DNA from: Ottelia alismoides
Taxonomy: Eukaryota > Streptophyta > Magnoliopsida > Alismatales > Hydrocharitaceae
Length of the DNA stretch: 64,000 bases
Direction: 5' to 3'
Assembly (NCBI GenBank): GCA_037367405.1
Contig: JAZKJV010010136.1
Coordinates: 124,001 to 188,000, forward strand
This document shows, piece by piece, positions 11,642-23,824 of this stretch. A program made the translations under genes and the position numbers. A model generated the notes under the pieces. That model searched no databases, was not told where the DNA came from, and saw only the letters and a program-made list of their open reading frames with translations. Positions within the stretch are counted from its first letter, which is position 1. Every line of letters starts with the position of its first letter.

Positions 11642-12086
11642 CACTTATGCAATAAGTGCAGAAAAGAAAACAACGAAAAGAAAAAGAAGAAAAATGGATT
11701 GATTTCAATTATCAAACTTGTCTTCACAAAATCAAAGTTTGGAGCCGAAGTCAGACCTTTGGAATTTTAGTGCGGGCGGAACCTTAATGAGAATCGGACT
11801 TGAAATCCAACAGTCTTCAAGAATACCAAAACTCTGCTCAAGTCTCCTCAATAGCCAGGTCAGAAATATTTCAACTCATACGCAAACCCTTACGACTATG
11901 AATCTGACTCGTACAGTGTAAGTGATGGTGGCTCTCCCCAACTGAAATGACAAAGACACTGACTTCTCCAGTATGACAACCCAATGATTCCCCAATCCAA
12001 CAACTCATTCCTCAAGGAGATGGGTATTCCCTTCTAAGTTCAAGTGGCAACCAGCTCAAGAGGAGGGGGTGAAGAGAAGAATGGAC

Positions 12087-12105
12087 GGTAGCCAGTATAG
12101 CTACC
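12087..12105 (-). ncRNA. CAGTATA-loop hairpin of element B
   Basis: GGTAGCCAGTATAGCTACC (plus strand) is a perfect 6-bp stem around CAGTATA. Counterparts exist at 36288-36306 (G), 43920-43938 and 52336-52354 (F). The stems differ by paired substitutions. Type ncRNA is used here for a cis RNA structure; no separate transcript is claimed. Confidence 0.7.
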
Positions 12106-13119
12106 TATCCTAGGATGCAAGACCAGTGTAGTCAAGTCATCTAGCTGTAGGCTCACATGATTTGACTTTGAGGCTCAAGCTTGCTTATGGACTATACACA
12201 TATATACACTCCGGTAGGCATTTTTATTTTTTTGTACAAGCATGTCCACTTTTTTTGTGTTTTTTGCTTTTTGCATTTTTTTAATACTACACATAGCAGC
12301 ATTTACATAGGGAGTTTTTCCTCTCGAGCCAGTAGACTATCCCTCTTTTGAAGCGTTATTGCAACCCACAATCTCCTGTCCTCAAAACTCATCATCATTG
12401 GACGGGTTGGGATGCACTTACCTCCCTAGAGGAGGACAAGTGTTTCCACCTGTGTGCGTCTCATACCAGCAAATCCAGCCCCCTCACCACTCCAACTGAG
12501 TTGAGCCATGTGAAAGGTGCAGGTGTCCAAGTTAGGTCATTATCAACAAGAGTCGTGTGTGTGCTCCAAAATACTCTACTTAGGTAGTCAAGAATCCATT
12601 GAACCCAGTCTCATGATCCTCAAAGATTTCAGTCAACTACACCTGAAGTACCTCAAATCCAGCTCCTATAAGGTTCCTTTTAATTAGGTAGATTTTAAGG
12701 TCCAACCAAGCTCCAATCTTCGGATTTTACTTAGACTTGTTCAACTATCAAACTCAATCCGAAAAATGCTCATGAGATGCAAATGCTATGCAGAAAATAT
12801 TTTTGTGATTCGATTTTCAAAGATTTTGAACTTTTTATGGATTTTGAAAAGATGATGCATATGCATTTTTTTAGATTTTTCAAAAATATTTTTTAAATGC
12901 TTTTGGATTTTAATTTTGCAAATGTTTTTGCGATTTTTGAAAACAAAAAGTTTTTGGCCAAAAACTAGGTACAAATATTTACACAGGTATGCATCTTATA
13001 TTTACCAGAAGTAGATTTTAAGAATTTACAAGGGTAAGTGGTCAGTTTTATACATATATATATATATATATATAAAGAATTTAGGTGAGATATATGTATT
13101 CCTCAAACTTATTTGATAA

Positions 13120-13430
13120 ATGTTTTTCAAACAATTTTGAAAACTATAGTCCAAAATAATTTTTACAAACAGTTTTTACAAACATGTACACACATTTGAA
13201 AATCATTTTGCAAAGGTTTTCCAAACAGCATATATAGATTTTTCAAATATTTTTGCAACCCTTTGCAAATCATTTTTCAAACATTTTATTTCACATAAAG
13301 AAAACAAATTTTACAAACCAAAATATTTTTACAATGGTTGAAAACATTTAACAAGATGTTTTCCAAACAGTTTTCAAAATATTTTTCACAAAGATTTTCA
13401 AACAATTTTTCAAACATTTTGCAAAGGTTC
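13120..13430. repeat. Degenerate TTTTCAAA-type repeat tract (element B)
   Basis: Irregular short units such as TTTTCAAACA and TTTTGCAAA recur every 10-15 bases. Similar tracts occupy the same place in the F arms (about 44930-45290 and 48420-48780), so the tract is inherited by the family. Confidence 0.6.
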
Positions 13431-13580
13431 TTCACCAGATTTAGTAATCAGTATATACAAAAAGAATTTAAGGAATGATCACATCTTTTAATTAAGGTTT
13501 TTAATGAATTTCATAAGTATAATTATAGTAAAAATACTAAAGTATGTGTTATGGCTAAAGTATATACACAGTATATACGA

Positions 13581-13942
13581 CCCCCTATACATATCTTGAG
13601 CTATGTCCTCATAGATCGGAGAGAAAAGAGAAGACATAACTCATACTGAGTATAGAAAAGTCTAAAGAATAAATAATTAAGAGATGAAGGAATGAATGAA
13701 TGAGAAGTTGATCGTCCCCCTATACTTAGGATCAAATAATCCTAAGTATAGCAGACTGTACACAAACCAGGGAGGGTCAAGGGTGGGAATGAACAGATCG
13801 TACTCAGACTGTCTCCCCCTATACTTTGGGTAAGTATCCCTAAGTATATACAAGAAGAGGAGACAATGGAGAGGATCAAAGAATAGAAGATACTCCGGGT
13901 GTACACCTCCTACACTTAGGACAAGGTGTATACTAAGTATAG
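13581..13942 (-). ncRNA. Four-hairpin array with PPT-like arms (element B)
   Basis: Long hairpin: 13585-13607 pairs with 13633-13655 (CTATAC...GCTATGTC against GACATAACTC...GTATAG). Short hairpins: 13720-13751 (CTATACTTAGGAT / ATCCTAAGTATAG, perfect 13 bp), 13819-13849, and 13908-13942 (weaker). In transcript sense several 3' arms end in TATAGGGG, the same sequence as the true PPT. The same ordered set is found in C, G and both arms of F. Confidence 0.75.
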
Positions 13943-14234
13943 CAAAATCATAAGATGGCGACGGGGTGGCAGACATAAAGAATGAATGAACATATGGACA
14001 TATGGATCTATACAGAGGTGATCAATGTTGAGGTGCCTCTCAACAAGCGCAAGAGTTTACGCCCCTAGCTGGGCGCAAAGGCTAGGATAATGTCGTATCG
14101 AGGTTCAGGACGGTATCTGTGAGGCGAATACCATACTGTCGTTGCAGTCTCAGTGAGAGAACCACAACGAACTTAATAGAGAAAATAATGACACCCAAGT
14201 AAATAATCAAGCAGATGCCTGCTACCGGGTAAAG

Positions 14235-14993
14235 TTATGGGAAGATGAAATCGGGCTCCGGTAGCACAAAAGAAATCGTCAGCTCAAGATCTGAATGGAG
14301 TGAAATGAAAGAGCCAAAGATGTCGAACGTGGAGAAGGAAGGATCTGTTAGTGAATCCTCCACGTTAATCATTGTCTCGAATAGATAATGAAGATCAAGG
14401 TCACGAGACTCGCTGAAAAGACTGATATCTGATGCATATAATGTAGATAAATCAGTGAAATCATCGAATACCGCAAAGATCGGGTCATCCTCTGGAGGGT
14501 CGTCGAGGAGAGAAACATCAAACTCATGATCAGAAATATCAGAAAACTCGGTCTCATGATCCGACAGATCGGATGCACTCTCAGAAAGTGAAACTGAGGA
14601 CATAGGGTTCGTGGCATCCTCCCGTAGATAACCCTTGGGGAGTAATGCCGAATCATCAGGAAAATGAGGATCAATGCTATCAAATATCAAGTCCTCCAAA
14701 AATATATCGACCTCATCAACTGGGAGGATACAGGGCTCAAATACAGGACAATCTATGTCTTTCAAATCAAAAATCAGTCCCTCCTCAAGCTCTCTCAGTT
14801 GAGATGAATCAAACTGTATATCTGAATCTGAGACAATCTTCTGAAGAAAAGACACTAAATTAACTGAGCATGGACACTGAAATGATTCAAAGGATGGTTG
14901 AGATGTGGGTTCTGCCTCTATTTCTGGGGCTCCTAAGAAATCTAGAATCCAAGAATCTTCTATATGAAAGAGCGAAACTGGCTCAAAATTTGA
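14235..14993 (-). CDS. Acidic C-terminal extension of Gag, element B (after an in-frame UAG)
   Basis: This frame is continuous with gag across a single TAG at 14994-14996: 252 more codons follow without another stop before the end at 14235. It is strikingly acidic (for example LEDLIFDSIDPHFPDDSAL and the DPPEDDPIFAVFDDFTDL region) and rich in Ser and Leu. It has no zinc knuckle, protease or polymerase motif and resembles no domain I can name. Either the UAG is a recent null mutation or it is a readthrough codon that makes a longer Gag. The long open frame after the stop shows that the coding sequence was intact until recently. Confidence 0.6.
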   Translation of the reverse strand, partial: SNFEPVSLFHIEDSWILDFLGAPEIEAEPTSQPSFESFQCPCSVNLVSFLQKIVSDSDIQFDSSQLRELEEGLIFDLKDIDCPVFEPCILPVDEVDIFLEDLIFDSIDPHFPDDSALLPKGYLREDATNPMSSVSLSESASDLSDHETEFSDISDHEFDVSLLDDPPEDDPIFAVFDDFTDLSTLYASDISLFSESRDLDLHYLFETMINVEDSLTDPSFSTFDIFGSFISLHSDLELTISFVLPEPDFIFP

Positions 14994-15836
14994 CTATAAA
15001 TCCGATGGGTCCTCAACCACTGTCTGACTCTGGGAACTCACAGTAGTAGTCAACACATCCATCATATGAAAAGTAGTAACATCCATATCCTTTGACTGGT
15101 GTATGCAGTTTGAATCTGCATGATGTGTCACACACTCAACAGATGTCATCTCTCCCTCATGTGATGTCCCGAATAAATCATCTTGTGTATATGAAATGTC
15201 TGAATGTGTTCCCAAGATGGTCTCAAATAAATCTAGGTCGGGACTGCGGTGTGAACCACCACACGAGGTAATAACATATGCAATCTGTTTAGCGATCATC
15301 CCCCTCATGGTGATCTGGACTAAGTCAGTCATCGAAAATCCATGATCCGAAAATCTCCTCAAAAGATCAAGTAACCTCAAACACGAATCTCTCAATGGCT
15401 CCTGGGGGTCAACTAAAAAATCAAGAATGCAAGACCGCGTCATATCAGCTTTACGTCGGGGGTAAAATCTCTGCAAAAATAATGATCGTAAATCTTTCCA
15501 CGTAGCAATCTTCCTTCCCAACTCTATATACCATCTCGAAGCTCTAGTCTGAAGTGAGAAAGGGAAATTCATCAACATCAGATCCACATAAGTGATATCA
15601 AGGTATGATCGTGATTCATAAAAATCCTCAAACTCAGATATATGAATATATGGTTCCTCCTGCACTCCTCCTGAAAATTTGGGCAGTAGATATATGAACT
15701 CTAAATCCAAAACGAAGGGGTTCAATGTAGAAGCGGAGTGTGCTTCTTGATCCGTGTACTCATCCATCATCTCAAGATTAAAGTCACCTAAAGCTTGCAA
15801 CTGCTCCATTTGATCTCTTATGGAATGCACTCTCAT
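14994..15836 (-). CDS. gag: Gag capsid domain, element B
   Basis: 280 codons. Residues about 45-190 form a retrotransposon Gag (capsid) domain: LPKFSGGVQEEPYIHISEFE, then MNFPFSLQTRASRWYIELG, ATWKDLRSLFLQRFYPRRK and FSMTDLVQITMRGM. This matches the Athila-type pattern of FSG-EEP, FPFSL-ka-Wy and FL-kFFP. The true N-terminus may lie further upstream: in-frame codons reading NPGEYLTEM precede the ATG, and another frame (16202-15876) ends just before it, which suggests a frameshift near 15876. Gag would form the virus-like particle. The stop at 14994 is a single TAG in an otherwise longer frame. Confidence 0.85.
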   Translation of the reverse strand: MRVHSIRDQMEQLQALGDFNLEMMDEYTDQEAHSASTLNPFVLDLEFIYLLPKFSGGVQEEPYIHISEFEDFYESRSYLDITYVDLMLMNFPFSLQTRASRWYIELGRKIATWKDLRSLFLQRFYPRRKADMTRSCILDFLVDPQEPLRDSCLRLLDLLRRFSDHGFSMTDLVQITMRGMIAKQIAYVITSCGGSHRSPDLDLFETILGTHSDISYTQDDLFGTSHEGEMTSVECVTHHADSNCIHQSKDMDVTTFHMMDVLTTTVSSQSQTVVEDPSDL

Positions 15837-17392
15837 CTCAGTAAGGTATTCGCCCGGGTTTTGTATCTGGTCAATCTAAACTCTTCGGGCATCATTCGCA
15901 GCATGTCCCGAGAAAGAAGGTGGGTATGGAGAGGATGGGAAGTCGGTCGTAGTTCCGACCTCCCAAGAGAGTGAGAGGGAATGATGGGCATGAAATGAAG
16001 ACACCGCAAAATTCAACTGAAATGAAGTGTGACCCATCATGAAGAGAGGGAAATGAGAACGATGAAGGGAGGGAGGGTGGGATAGAAGAGAGTGAAAGGA
16101 AGAGAAGGTGACTGCTAATGATAGAAGATAAATGTAACCAGTCTCACACAAAAGACATTCAAACAACACAAAGCAAACCCCCGATTCACCAACTCTATGC
16201 AATGTGAAGACTGTGAGATCTAGTCTTTTATCTTTTCAATTTTAGAGTTATGTGATTAAACAAAAGTTGTACAAACACTTAGGAGGCTTGAATGGTATTT
16301 GGTCACTACTCCTTAGTGTGTACGCGAGCAATTAAAAGCACAAACAAGGACGGGGTTTCTCTCCCAATATAATGGTGAATCAATTACATTTAATTTTAGA
16401 GGTGAAGTTCAATTAGCAGTCCCAATTTTAATTTTTTTTATTATCTCTTTTTTTAGTATTTTTCTAAATAAAAGCAATGCCTAACGAATTTTCCGATTTT
16501 CTTGGTTACTTTGAGTCCAATAAAATGGAGGAGGAAGTCAGAAAAGCCGATGCGCGATTAAACACAATGATGCATGCAAAGTTAGAAATACGTACCTTAC
16601 TCTAGCACTCTACATGCAAGGTGATCCGCGCATAAATTGAAAGACATAAAATAAACTACCTATATGATGCACGAGGAAACCGTCCCTAGATGAGCAATTT
16701 CTATTAATCGTGAAGCACAAGTAGCTACAACTAGGAAGAGAGACCAGAGTCCGGTCTTGGGAGCCGATCGGTGTCCACCATAATGGATCCTGCAAGCGCT
16801 GTATACGACCCCTCCCGGCATGTGGTCTCTAGTCCAAGTCAAATAGCTTTTTCAATTGATTTTTAGCTAAGTCCAATTACGAGCTATGGGTGCAGTCAAG
16901 ATATTAGGTGTTGGGCCTTAGCTATTTACGCCACAATCAATAAAAACTCCTAAATCTAGGGGCTAAATCCGTGTGAATCAAACATGTACTAAAATCGACA
17001 AAACCCGCGAGAAAGCCACGAAAAACCGACGAGGCCCCCAAGGAAACAATCCCTCGAGCACTGGACCTCATGAAGTGTCGTAATGTCCAAGTCCTGAATA
17101 TTACAAGTTGTGTGTCACTCTCTCACTTGAATTACACAAATATATGCAAGCAGATAAATAAGCTAATCTACAAAATTCTCCAAGTCTTCCTCGTGCAGGG
17201 GTAGTAGGCTGAAGCCAGCTTCATGTGGGTGTGTAGGCACCTAAGGAGACACGCCTCCCTCGCTCCGCAGTACCTCGCACAAAGTCAATAAAGAGAGGGG
17301 TTAGATAGCTCAAATAATATATATAAATGAGAGAGATAAAAATGTAGACAAGCAATCACAGTCAATCACAAAGAAATGATCTATACGCTATT
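15837..17392 (-). other. 5' leader of element B
   Basis: This non-coding region lies between PBS and gag. The minus frame 16202-15876 (108 codons) ends immediately upstream of gag and may be its frameshifted N-terminus. The rest is AT-rich and shared by eye with the leaders of A2 (6500-7250) and G (62146-63334), for example the GCATGCAAAGTTAGAAATAC-like stretch near 16572. No other signal was identified. Confidence 0.6.
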
Positions 17393-17412
17393 GCTTCCCG
17401 GCAATGGCACCA
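17393..17412 (-). promoter_or_regulatory. Primer-binding site (tRNA-Asp type), element B
   Basis: The minus strand reads TGGTGCCATTGCCGGGAAGC, two bases inside the LTR end at 17415. It matches the complement of the plant tRNA-Asp 3' end (TGGCGCCGTTGCCGGGG) at 14 of the first 17 positions. tRNA-Asp priming is known for Athila elements. Confidence 0.85.
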
Positions 17413-17414
17413 TT

Positions 17415-20400
17415 TGATAACTCAGATTTTGCGAGGGTGTAAATATGTCTCACACAAGGGGGAGACAAAGTCGTTGTGGCGACCGCTCAGGAAACCCGGG
17501 TTAGTCAACAAGTAACCCACGACAATTAAATCAAGCAATAAAAGTAAATGTGGAGTTAAAATTTATTATAACTCTACAAAATATGTGTATAGTGCAAGTA
17601 TGTAGAGTGTCGGACACAGGGAGGAGATAGGATAGATCGGGCAAAAATGCTGTGAATATGATCACATGTCTACAAATATGCTATTTTTGTGGGTTTTTAT
17701 TTTCTATTTTTTTGTTTAGTTTTTGATTTTATATTTTTATATTCTGATTTTTAATTATCTGATTTTATATTTGCTTGTTATACTTTATATTTTTTATATT
17801 TTCTTTTTCTTTTTCTTTTAATAAAGATATAAAGCTATATAGGATATATAGATAGAAGAGATAAAAGAGAGGTAAAAATAGAGAAAAATAGTAAAAAAAT
17901 ACAGGAAGTAAAATATTTTTGGGCTTTTTATATTCCTCTAATGTTTTTGTGATTTTTCTATGTTTTTCCTATTTTTTGGTATTTTTAAAGTCAAAAATAC
18001 TAGAAAATAGTGAACTAAATTGCTGGACAAAATTAAAATGAGGATGAAAATTATTAAATAGTGACCAAAATTCCTCAAATTAATTTTAACATAAAGATAA
18101 CAAAATAGGGAAAATTTAGAAACTGAAATTGTATTTTTAGGGTTTTGTAGAATTTTTAAGATTTTTATGAAGATTTTAGGGGTTTGTGATTTTTAGGTGT
18201 TTTCTTTTGAAATTTTTAATGATTTTTGGTTTGAAGTTCAAACACACATAAACAAAGAAAATTAATATTTTTGGATTTTTTTTAAAAACTTTTTCTATTT
18301 TTTTGTATGTTCTAATGCAAACAGTGATGAAAATGCCTATTTTTGATTTTTTATAAATATGAAAATGCAATAAAAATGGAAACTAAAAATATGGCATTAA
18401 ACTACAATGGAAAAGGAGCTTAAGGTATTTTTTTTGGTAATATTTCAAGACAAAATGTGCATGAAATAAACGTAATCATCCACACAAAAATACAATAATG
18501 GCAAGGGCATAAATGTAAATACACAGAAGTCCAATGGTCAACTTGTAAATTTTCCAAAAGTATACAACGTTAAACACAATTTTCTGGACTAAATTTAAAT
18601 ATGCAAAGCCGGTGGGGTGTTTCTGAAAAATTTCCAAACTCACGTGCACGGGGCACGTGACCTGGTGGGGGTATTTTTGCAATTTTACAAAGTTCCAGGG
18701 ACTCGGGCACAATTTTACCAAAATTTTACATCAAAACTTCATGGACTAGAATGAAATAAGCAAACCTCGGGGGGTCCTTGCAAAATGCCAGTCACCCCAC
18801 GTGCACATGTCACGTGAGGTGACGTGGACGGGACCTAAATGCAAATATTAAAAATATGAAGGTCTAGATGCAAATATTACAGAAATATTTTAACTAGAAA
18901 TGAAAGTTTATGGACTAAGATGAAATATACAAAATGGTTGGGTCAAAAGTGCAAAATACCCAACATGTACGCGATTGAACGGCGGAGAGCCGCTCATTTA
19001 TGCACGTGGCGCGCGCACAACAAGCGACGACGGTTAGGCAATGAGCGGCCCAGATCAGATCTGGCAAGGAGATCGACGGTCGACGTGGGCCTAGATCGGA
19101 CGACTGCTGATCGAATTAGAGCTGGCCTCTGATCCGACGGTGGAGAAGCGAGGTGAAAGAACGGGGAAGAACGTCGACGAGGCCAACTTCCTCGAGCTCT
19201 ATCTCGGGCCTCCAGCAGTCTGGAAGCATGAAAAATGGCAGGGGTGCTCCTGCAAGGTCAGGCTAGGTGCTGGAGGATGCAGGTTTGTCGGAGGAGCGTT
19301 GTTGTGTTGGCGTGAAGGCGGCGGAGCTTGGAGCTCCAGGTATCTCCGGCGAAGAATGCAAAATGGTCCCCAGGTTCTTTGAATGTGATTTGACCTGTAA
19401 AAAGGGGTGAGAGGGTCCAGGGCAAACTTCCTTGACCCCGCAGAGGTGCGAAGGTGGTAGGATGAAGGTGGAGTGGTGACTTGGATTTTCGACCGGAGGT
19501 GCGCTCCGGCATGGGGGTGCGATTGGGCGATTCTGTGAACGGAACTTGAAGATCTAAGGGGGGGGGAAATCCTAGAACTACCGGGAATAAAAAGAAGAAA
19601 AAAGGAAGGGGAAAAGGGGTATACCTCGATGGCTGGAAACCAGAGGAGGAAACCTCGACGACGAGGTATGCCAGAGGTGATGGAGACTGCCTTGGTCCAT
19701 GTCGCGACTCATCAACGGGCCCTGGAGGTAGCCTGTCACTCTAGCTCGCACGGGCACTCGAAAGGAGGGGCAAGTTTCGGTCTGAAGGGCTTCAAAATTG
19801 AGCTCGAAGGTGGCGGGTTCAATATATACATGGTGATGGCGTCTCCTTTAGGCGAGGTCAATGCGCGAATGATGGAGATATGGTGAGATTGGAGCGCTCG
19901 GCGAGGATCAGTGATAATCAAGAAAGGAGTTCTAAGAAGGAAGCGAGGCCCGAGGGAGAAGGGATCGAGCTCCAAAAATCTGCGAAGTTGGGGAAAAATC
20001 GGGTGTCATAAGTTGGTAGGCCTCGGTCAGGGGGTTGACCGAGGTCAACCAACGACCAGCGTTGGTTGGTCCACGTGGACCTATCAGAAAAATGCTAGTC
20101 AAAATTATTTCAAAATTCGGAATAAATTAGTAAATGATTTTATTAATTTTAGATTATAAAATAAAAAATATTCCTTGTTTTATAAAGAATTTTTTAGTGA
20201 TTTTTATTTATTTTTCTGAGGTATAAAAATACAAGTTACCTTTTTAGGCATATATAGGTACATGTATCTATGTATTAATATTTTATTTTTATTTTTATTT
20301 ATTTGATTTTATTAATTTTGTTTATTATTTTATAAATTTACAACTATTTTTGGGGATGTGAATATATTTTTATTTTATTTTTATGATGTGTTTTGTACAC

Positions 20401-21184
20401 TTGATAAATTAAGGATATATATAGTATAGGTACAAGTATAGGTATTTTACCTATGTGTGAAATATAAGTAGTTTCTTTTAATGTTTTATTCTTGTTTTAT
20501 TGTACACACATACTTGGATAATATATACAAATTTACAAAAATATAAAATTACGAAAATAATGAATAATAAATAAAATAAATATTTTAATCAATATAGGTA
20601 TACTATAGGAGTCTAAAACCTCACTTTCAAACCATAGCTCCGTAAAATATGAAACCACCTCCATTAAATAGGCTATTTAAAATTATATACAATTAAAGGT
20701 GAGTTTGATACTTTTTGAGCTTTTCAGACCATAACTTGGTATTTGTAGATTGTTTTTGAGTAAAGTAAATTTTGTATTTTTCTTTATTTAATCATCTACA
20801 ACTTTCATGTACAAAGTTTATTTATTTGATGTATAAAAAGTGGAACTACAAATAGGTCCCAAAAATGAATAAAAACTGAATAAAAATGAAAGGGAATTTT
20901 ATTTATATTGTTGCCCTTATCTCCCCCTACTTTATTTCTTGTCGACCTATTCATCTAGATACCTAGGTCTCGGGGTTTCGGGTCATAAAATATTTACAAT
21001 ATTTTATTCTTTTTCTTTTCTTTTATTTATTATATAATTTTGGCTTTAAAAACTGTATTTTATACAGTATTTATACATACATGCATGGATGCTAAAATGT
21101 ATGAATTAATGGATTTTACATGCATTGGTCAGGGTTTTTGAGGCCAAAATGATAGAATAAAGATGATGAAATGTGGATTCATCG
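17415..21184 (-). repeat. 5' LTR of element B
   Basis: It runs from TGATAACTCAGATTTTGCGA to GATTCATCG and is 3,770 bp long. It aligns with 7807-11605 over its whole length, with a deletion near 20715 relative to the left copy (around 11095). The terminal CA has become CG. The GC-rich island is at about 18970-20060. In minus-strand sense this LTR carries the promoter. Confidence 0.9.
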
Positions 21185-22710
21185 GGTGGTGATATAAAAT
21201 AAGGGAAAATAATGTTAGATAAAATAAAATAATAAGGAAAATTAGAATGAGAAACATAGTAGAGGTTCACCGGATTTGTGGAGCAGCTACGCTAGACTCC
21301 TGTCGTGGCCTCGATCCAGTAGCGAAAAAAATCTGACAAGCTATGTGAGCTTGATGGAAAGCTCGTGACACGACAATGATGATCGTTGCGAATCTCTCCT
21401 GAAGGAGGTTACTACATGGGGATGATGCTCTACCGTTGTCACCGACAAAACACTTCTATATCTCTCCTTTTCCTTTAAGAATAGAGGATGAAAGGAAATG
21501 AATATGAGGTGATGAATAAAAAGAAGAAGAATGGAAAGTTGGACTAAAATGAAGATGGAGATTAAGGAGTTGAATGGGAGGTTAGATAGGATGCTGGAGT
21601 TGAATGGAAGTTGGTGATAGAATGAGAGGTTAGAGTAGAGAAAATAAAAATAAATAGAAATTAAAAGTTAGCTACTAAAAAAGAAAATAAAATAAAAAGA
21701 AAAGAGAATGGAGAATTTACAAAATAAGAAAGCAATTAGTACATATTTTTTTGACTTTTCCAATTTTATTTTTTTGCATTATTAATAAAAGGTTTTTACA
21801 ACATAAAAATAAAATGAAATAGTAGAAATAAAATAAAACCAAAAAATGATTTTTTTAAAATTTTTAGTAATTAGGAAAAATAAATAAAAACTGAAGAAAT
21901 AATGATTATTTACATTATATATAATCTACACCTAGGTCCTGAAACTCAAATTTTGCAAACGAGCTCTGATTTTAATGAAACTACTTTCATTAGATAGATA
22001 ATTTTCTAACTTGAACATTAAAAGTAAGTTTGGTGAATTTGGAGTTCATATGGAGCGCGAATTCGACAGGGAATTTGGACTTTATGACTTTTTCACTTTG
22101 GAATCCAGAAGTACTTGTTTGAGGTGACATTTATTTTATATTTTTTATATTTTCTATACATTTTCATTATCAAGTCAGGGAAAGAATCATCCAAAAAGGA
22201 GTTGAAATGAATTTATTACATAAAGTTTTGGGCCATTTACAGGTGAAAAACTCCTCTATTATGCGGTTTTTTATTGTTAATTTATTTCGTACAATAAAAT
22301 ATACAATAGTAAATGTATTTTAGTTACAAGGGTTATTTTATTATTTTATTGATTTTGTTAAATTTATTTGAGATTTCACCCAAGGAATTTGCTAATATTA
22401 ATATATTGAGATCGTGAATCATGGATTCACCAGCCTTCTCTCCCTCTACTTTATTCCTTGTCATTCGTGTCAAGTCGTGACCTTCTTTCGAGGATTGATT
22501 CAACCTGCATCTATTACATATATACAGTCTTTATTTTTCTTTATTTTCATTTTGTCTATTTATTTATTTTAGATTAAAAAGTGATAAATATATAATATTT
22601 ACACAAGGATGTTGGTTAGTAAGAAGATAGATTTATTGATATTTAAAGGTGTTGTGTAAGTGATTTTAAGCTAAAATAAATGAATAAATTTAATGAAATG
22701 TAGATTGATC
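21185..22710 (-). repeat. Right part of the LTR interrupted by B, with GGTGG TSD at 21185-21189
   Basis: After the TSD, AT-rich DNA includes a module shared with the other LTRs (near 21935-22060, CTCAAATTTTGCAAACGAGC), then TCATGGATTCACCA at about 22417-22430, the CTCCCTCTACTTTATTCC block at about 22439, and a probable LTR end near 22710 (GTAGATTGATC). In the other LTRs the GGATTCATCA sequence is only at the very end, so this LTR has an internal duplication or rearrangement. Confidence 0.5.
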
Positions 22711-23824
22711 GAATTTCTTCTACAAATATGTCTCTCATTCATTGGACCTTCACGCCCAGGTAATTTCTGGAACGATGGAGCATCAAATCATCTGCAAACC
22801 CTAATCCAAGTTGCCTCCCAATTTAGCTTCTCCTCTGACCTCCATTTGAATTTGATCTATCTTGACCCATCTTCATCTACATTTCTCTTCTCCTAGAGCA
22901 TCCCCAATAATAGTGGGTAGATCTCTTGAGATCTAAGTATGGTGAAGGAGGCGGACAGGCGAGATCCAATCCTTGCCGGACATGCTCAGGAAAAGGTTCT
23001 CTGCTCCCTACCCCAGGTTCAAGTAGCCTTTTTTTCATTTTTTCAATTCCTATCCCTATCAATAGTATAGTCTAGCTTTTTATTTCATTTAATTCTATCG
23101 TGTATTTCGTAAAATAAAAAATCATACTTTGTTAGACCTTCAAGCTCCGGCTTGAGTTCACCATGCTCCAACTGCCTCCTTACTTTGCCAACTACAACAC
23201 TAACTTCCTAATTTGTTGTTGAATCTCTAGCACCAATCCATTCCCACGTATCTTGCACATATCAGGTGATCAAGGTCTCCACCTTTTTTGCGTGCCGGAG
23301 ACCTCCGCCTCGCCTCATCCTCGCTTATTTTTGCTCCAATCAAGATTCGTACACTCGTAAGTATTGTATGATGCTAAACCTATAGGTATTGGATTTTAAG
23401 ACCACTATTGGGTCGATTTTTGCATGACCAAAGGTATTCATGGAGCAATGTATTTCCAAGCATTATAGGACCCTATCGATGGTTCCCTAACCTTTTTGTG
23501 CATTCCATCCGATGCAGAGAATGATTAGCTTCATTTTGATACACTTGGGAACCTTCTAGGAGGCCGAAGTCTCAAACTTTGGCTTATCAAAGCAACAGGG
23601 AAGCGGAGTTTTTCCCTATTCTTCCACCTTGCTCTAGCATCGTTCATTAAGGAGTCCCTCTCAGAGTAGCAACTATTTTTTGATCAAAGAGCCATCTCCC
23701 GTTCAATCTATGCCATGATTTAATCGTAGTTGTCTAAGCTGAAGTATCATCACGGAGCCAAGATGCATCGCATGGCAAGTGAAGACTCATCCGTCGTACA
23801 TCAACACACGTAGGGATATATTAC
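22711..23824. other. Unassigned segment, no gene recognised
   Basis: This is the only kilobase that does not resemble another part of the window. Composition is more balanced than in the LTRs. There is no reading frame over 67 codons worth naming. A GAGCATCCCCAATAATAG sequence at about 22898 resembles the end of some plant MITEs, but no inverted partner was found. It may be old host DNA or an unrecognised repeat. Confidence 0.4.

Larger units (their letters stand above)
11642..14234 (-). other. Long non-coding 3' region of element B
   Basis: There is no significant reading frame between the end of gag and the PPT. The region holds the CAGTATA-loop hairpin (12087-12105), a conserved block around 12312-12600 also found in F, a degenerate tract of TTTTCAAA-type repeats (about 13120-13430), a TA microsatellite at about 13059-13075, and the four-hairpin array (13581-13942). 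Autonomous Athila elements may have an env-like gene here; none is visible. Confidence 0.7.
7807..21184 (-). mobile_element. Element B: complete non-autonomous, gag-only Athila-type LTR retrotransposon
   Basis: It is 13,378 bp long and flanked by identical GGTGG target-site duplications. On the minus strand it runs: 5' LTR (21184-17415), tRNA-Asp PBS, leader, gag with an acidic extension, structured 3' region, PPT, 3' LTR (11605-7807). No protease, RT, RNase H or integrase is seen in the 5.8-kb interior. It therefore depended on enzymes from another element and belongs with the gag-only non-autonomous LTR elements (TR-GAG type). In the LTR stretches compared by eye the two copies differ by roughly 5-8%, so it is old but younger than its host LTR. 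Confidence 0.9.

Noticed and set aside
13581..13942. Regular palindromic repeats resembling a CRISPR array
   Set aside because: Units differ, spacers are not unique inserts of constant size, the context is a plant retrotransposon, and no cas genes exist.
22898..22916. MITE end (GAGCATCCCCAATAATAG)
   Set aside because: No inverted partner or TSD was found within reach.
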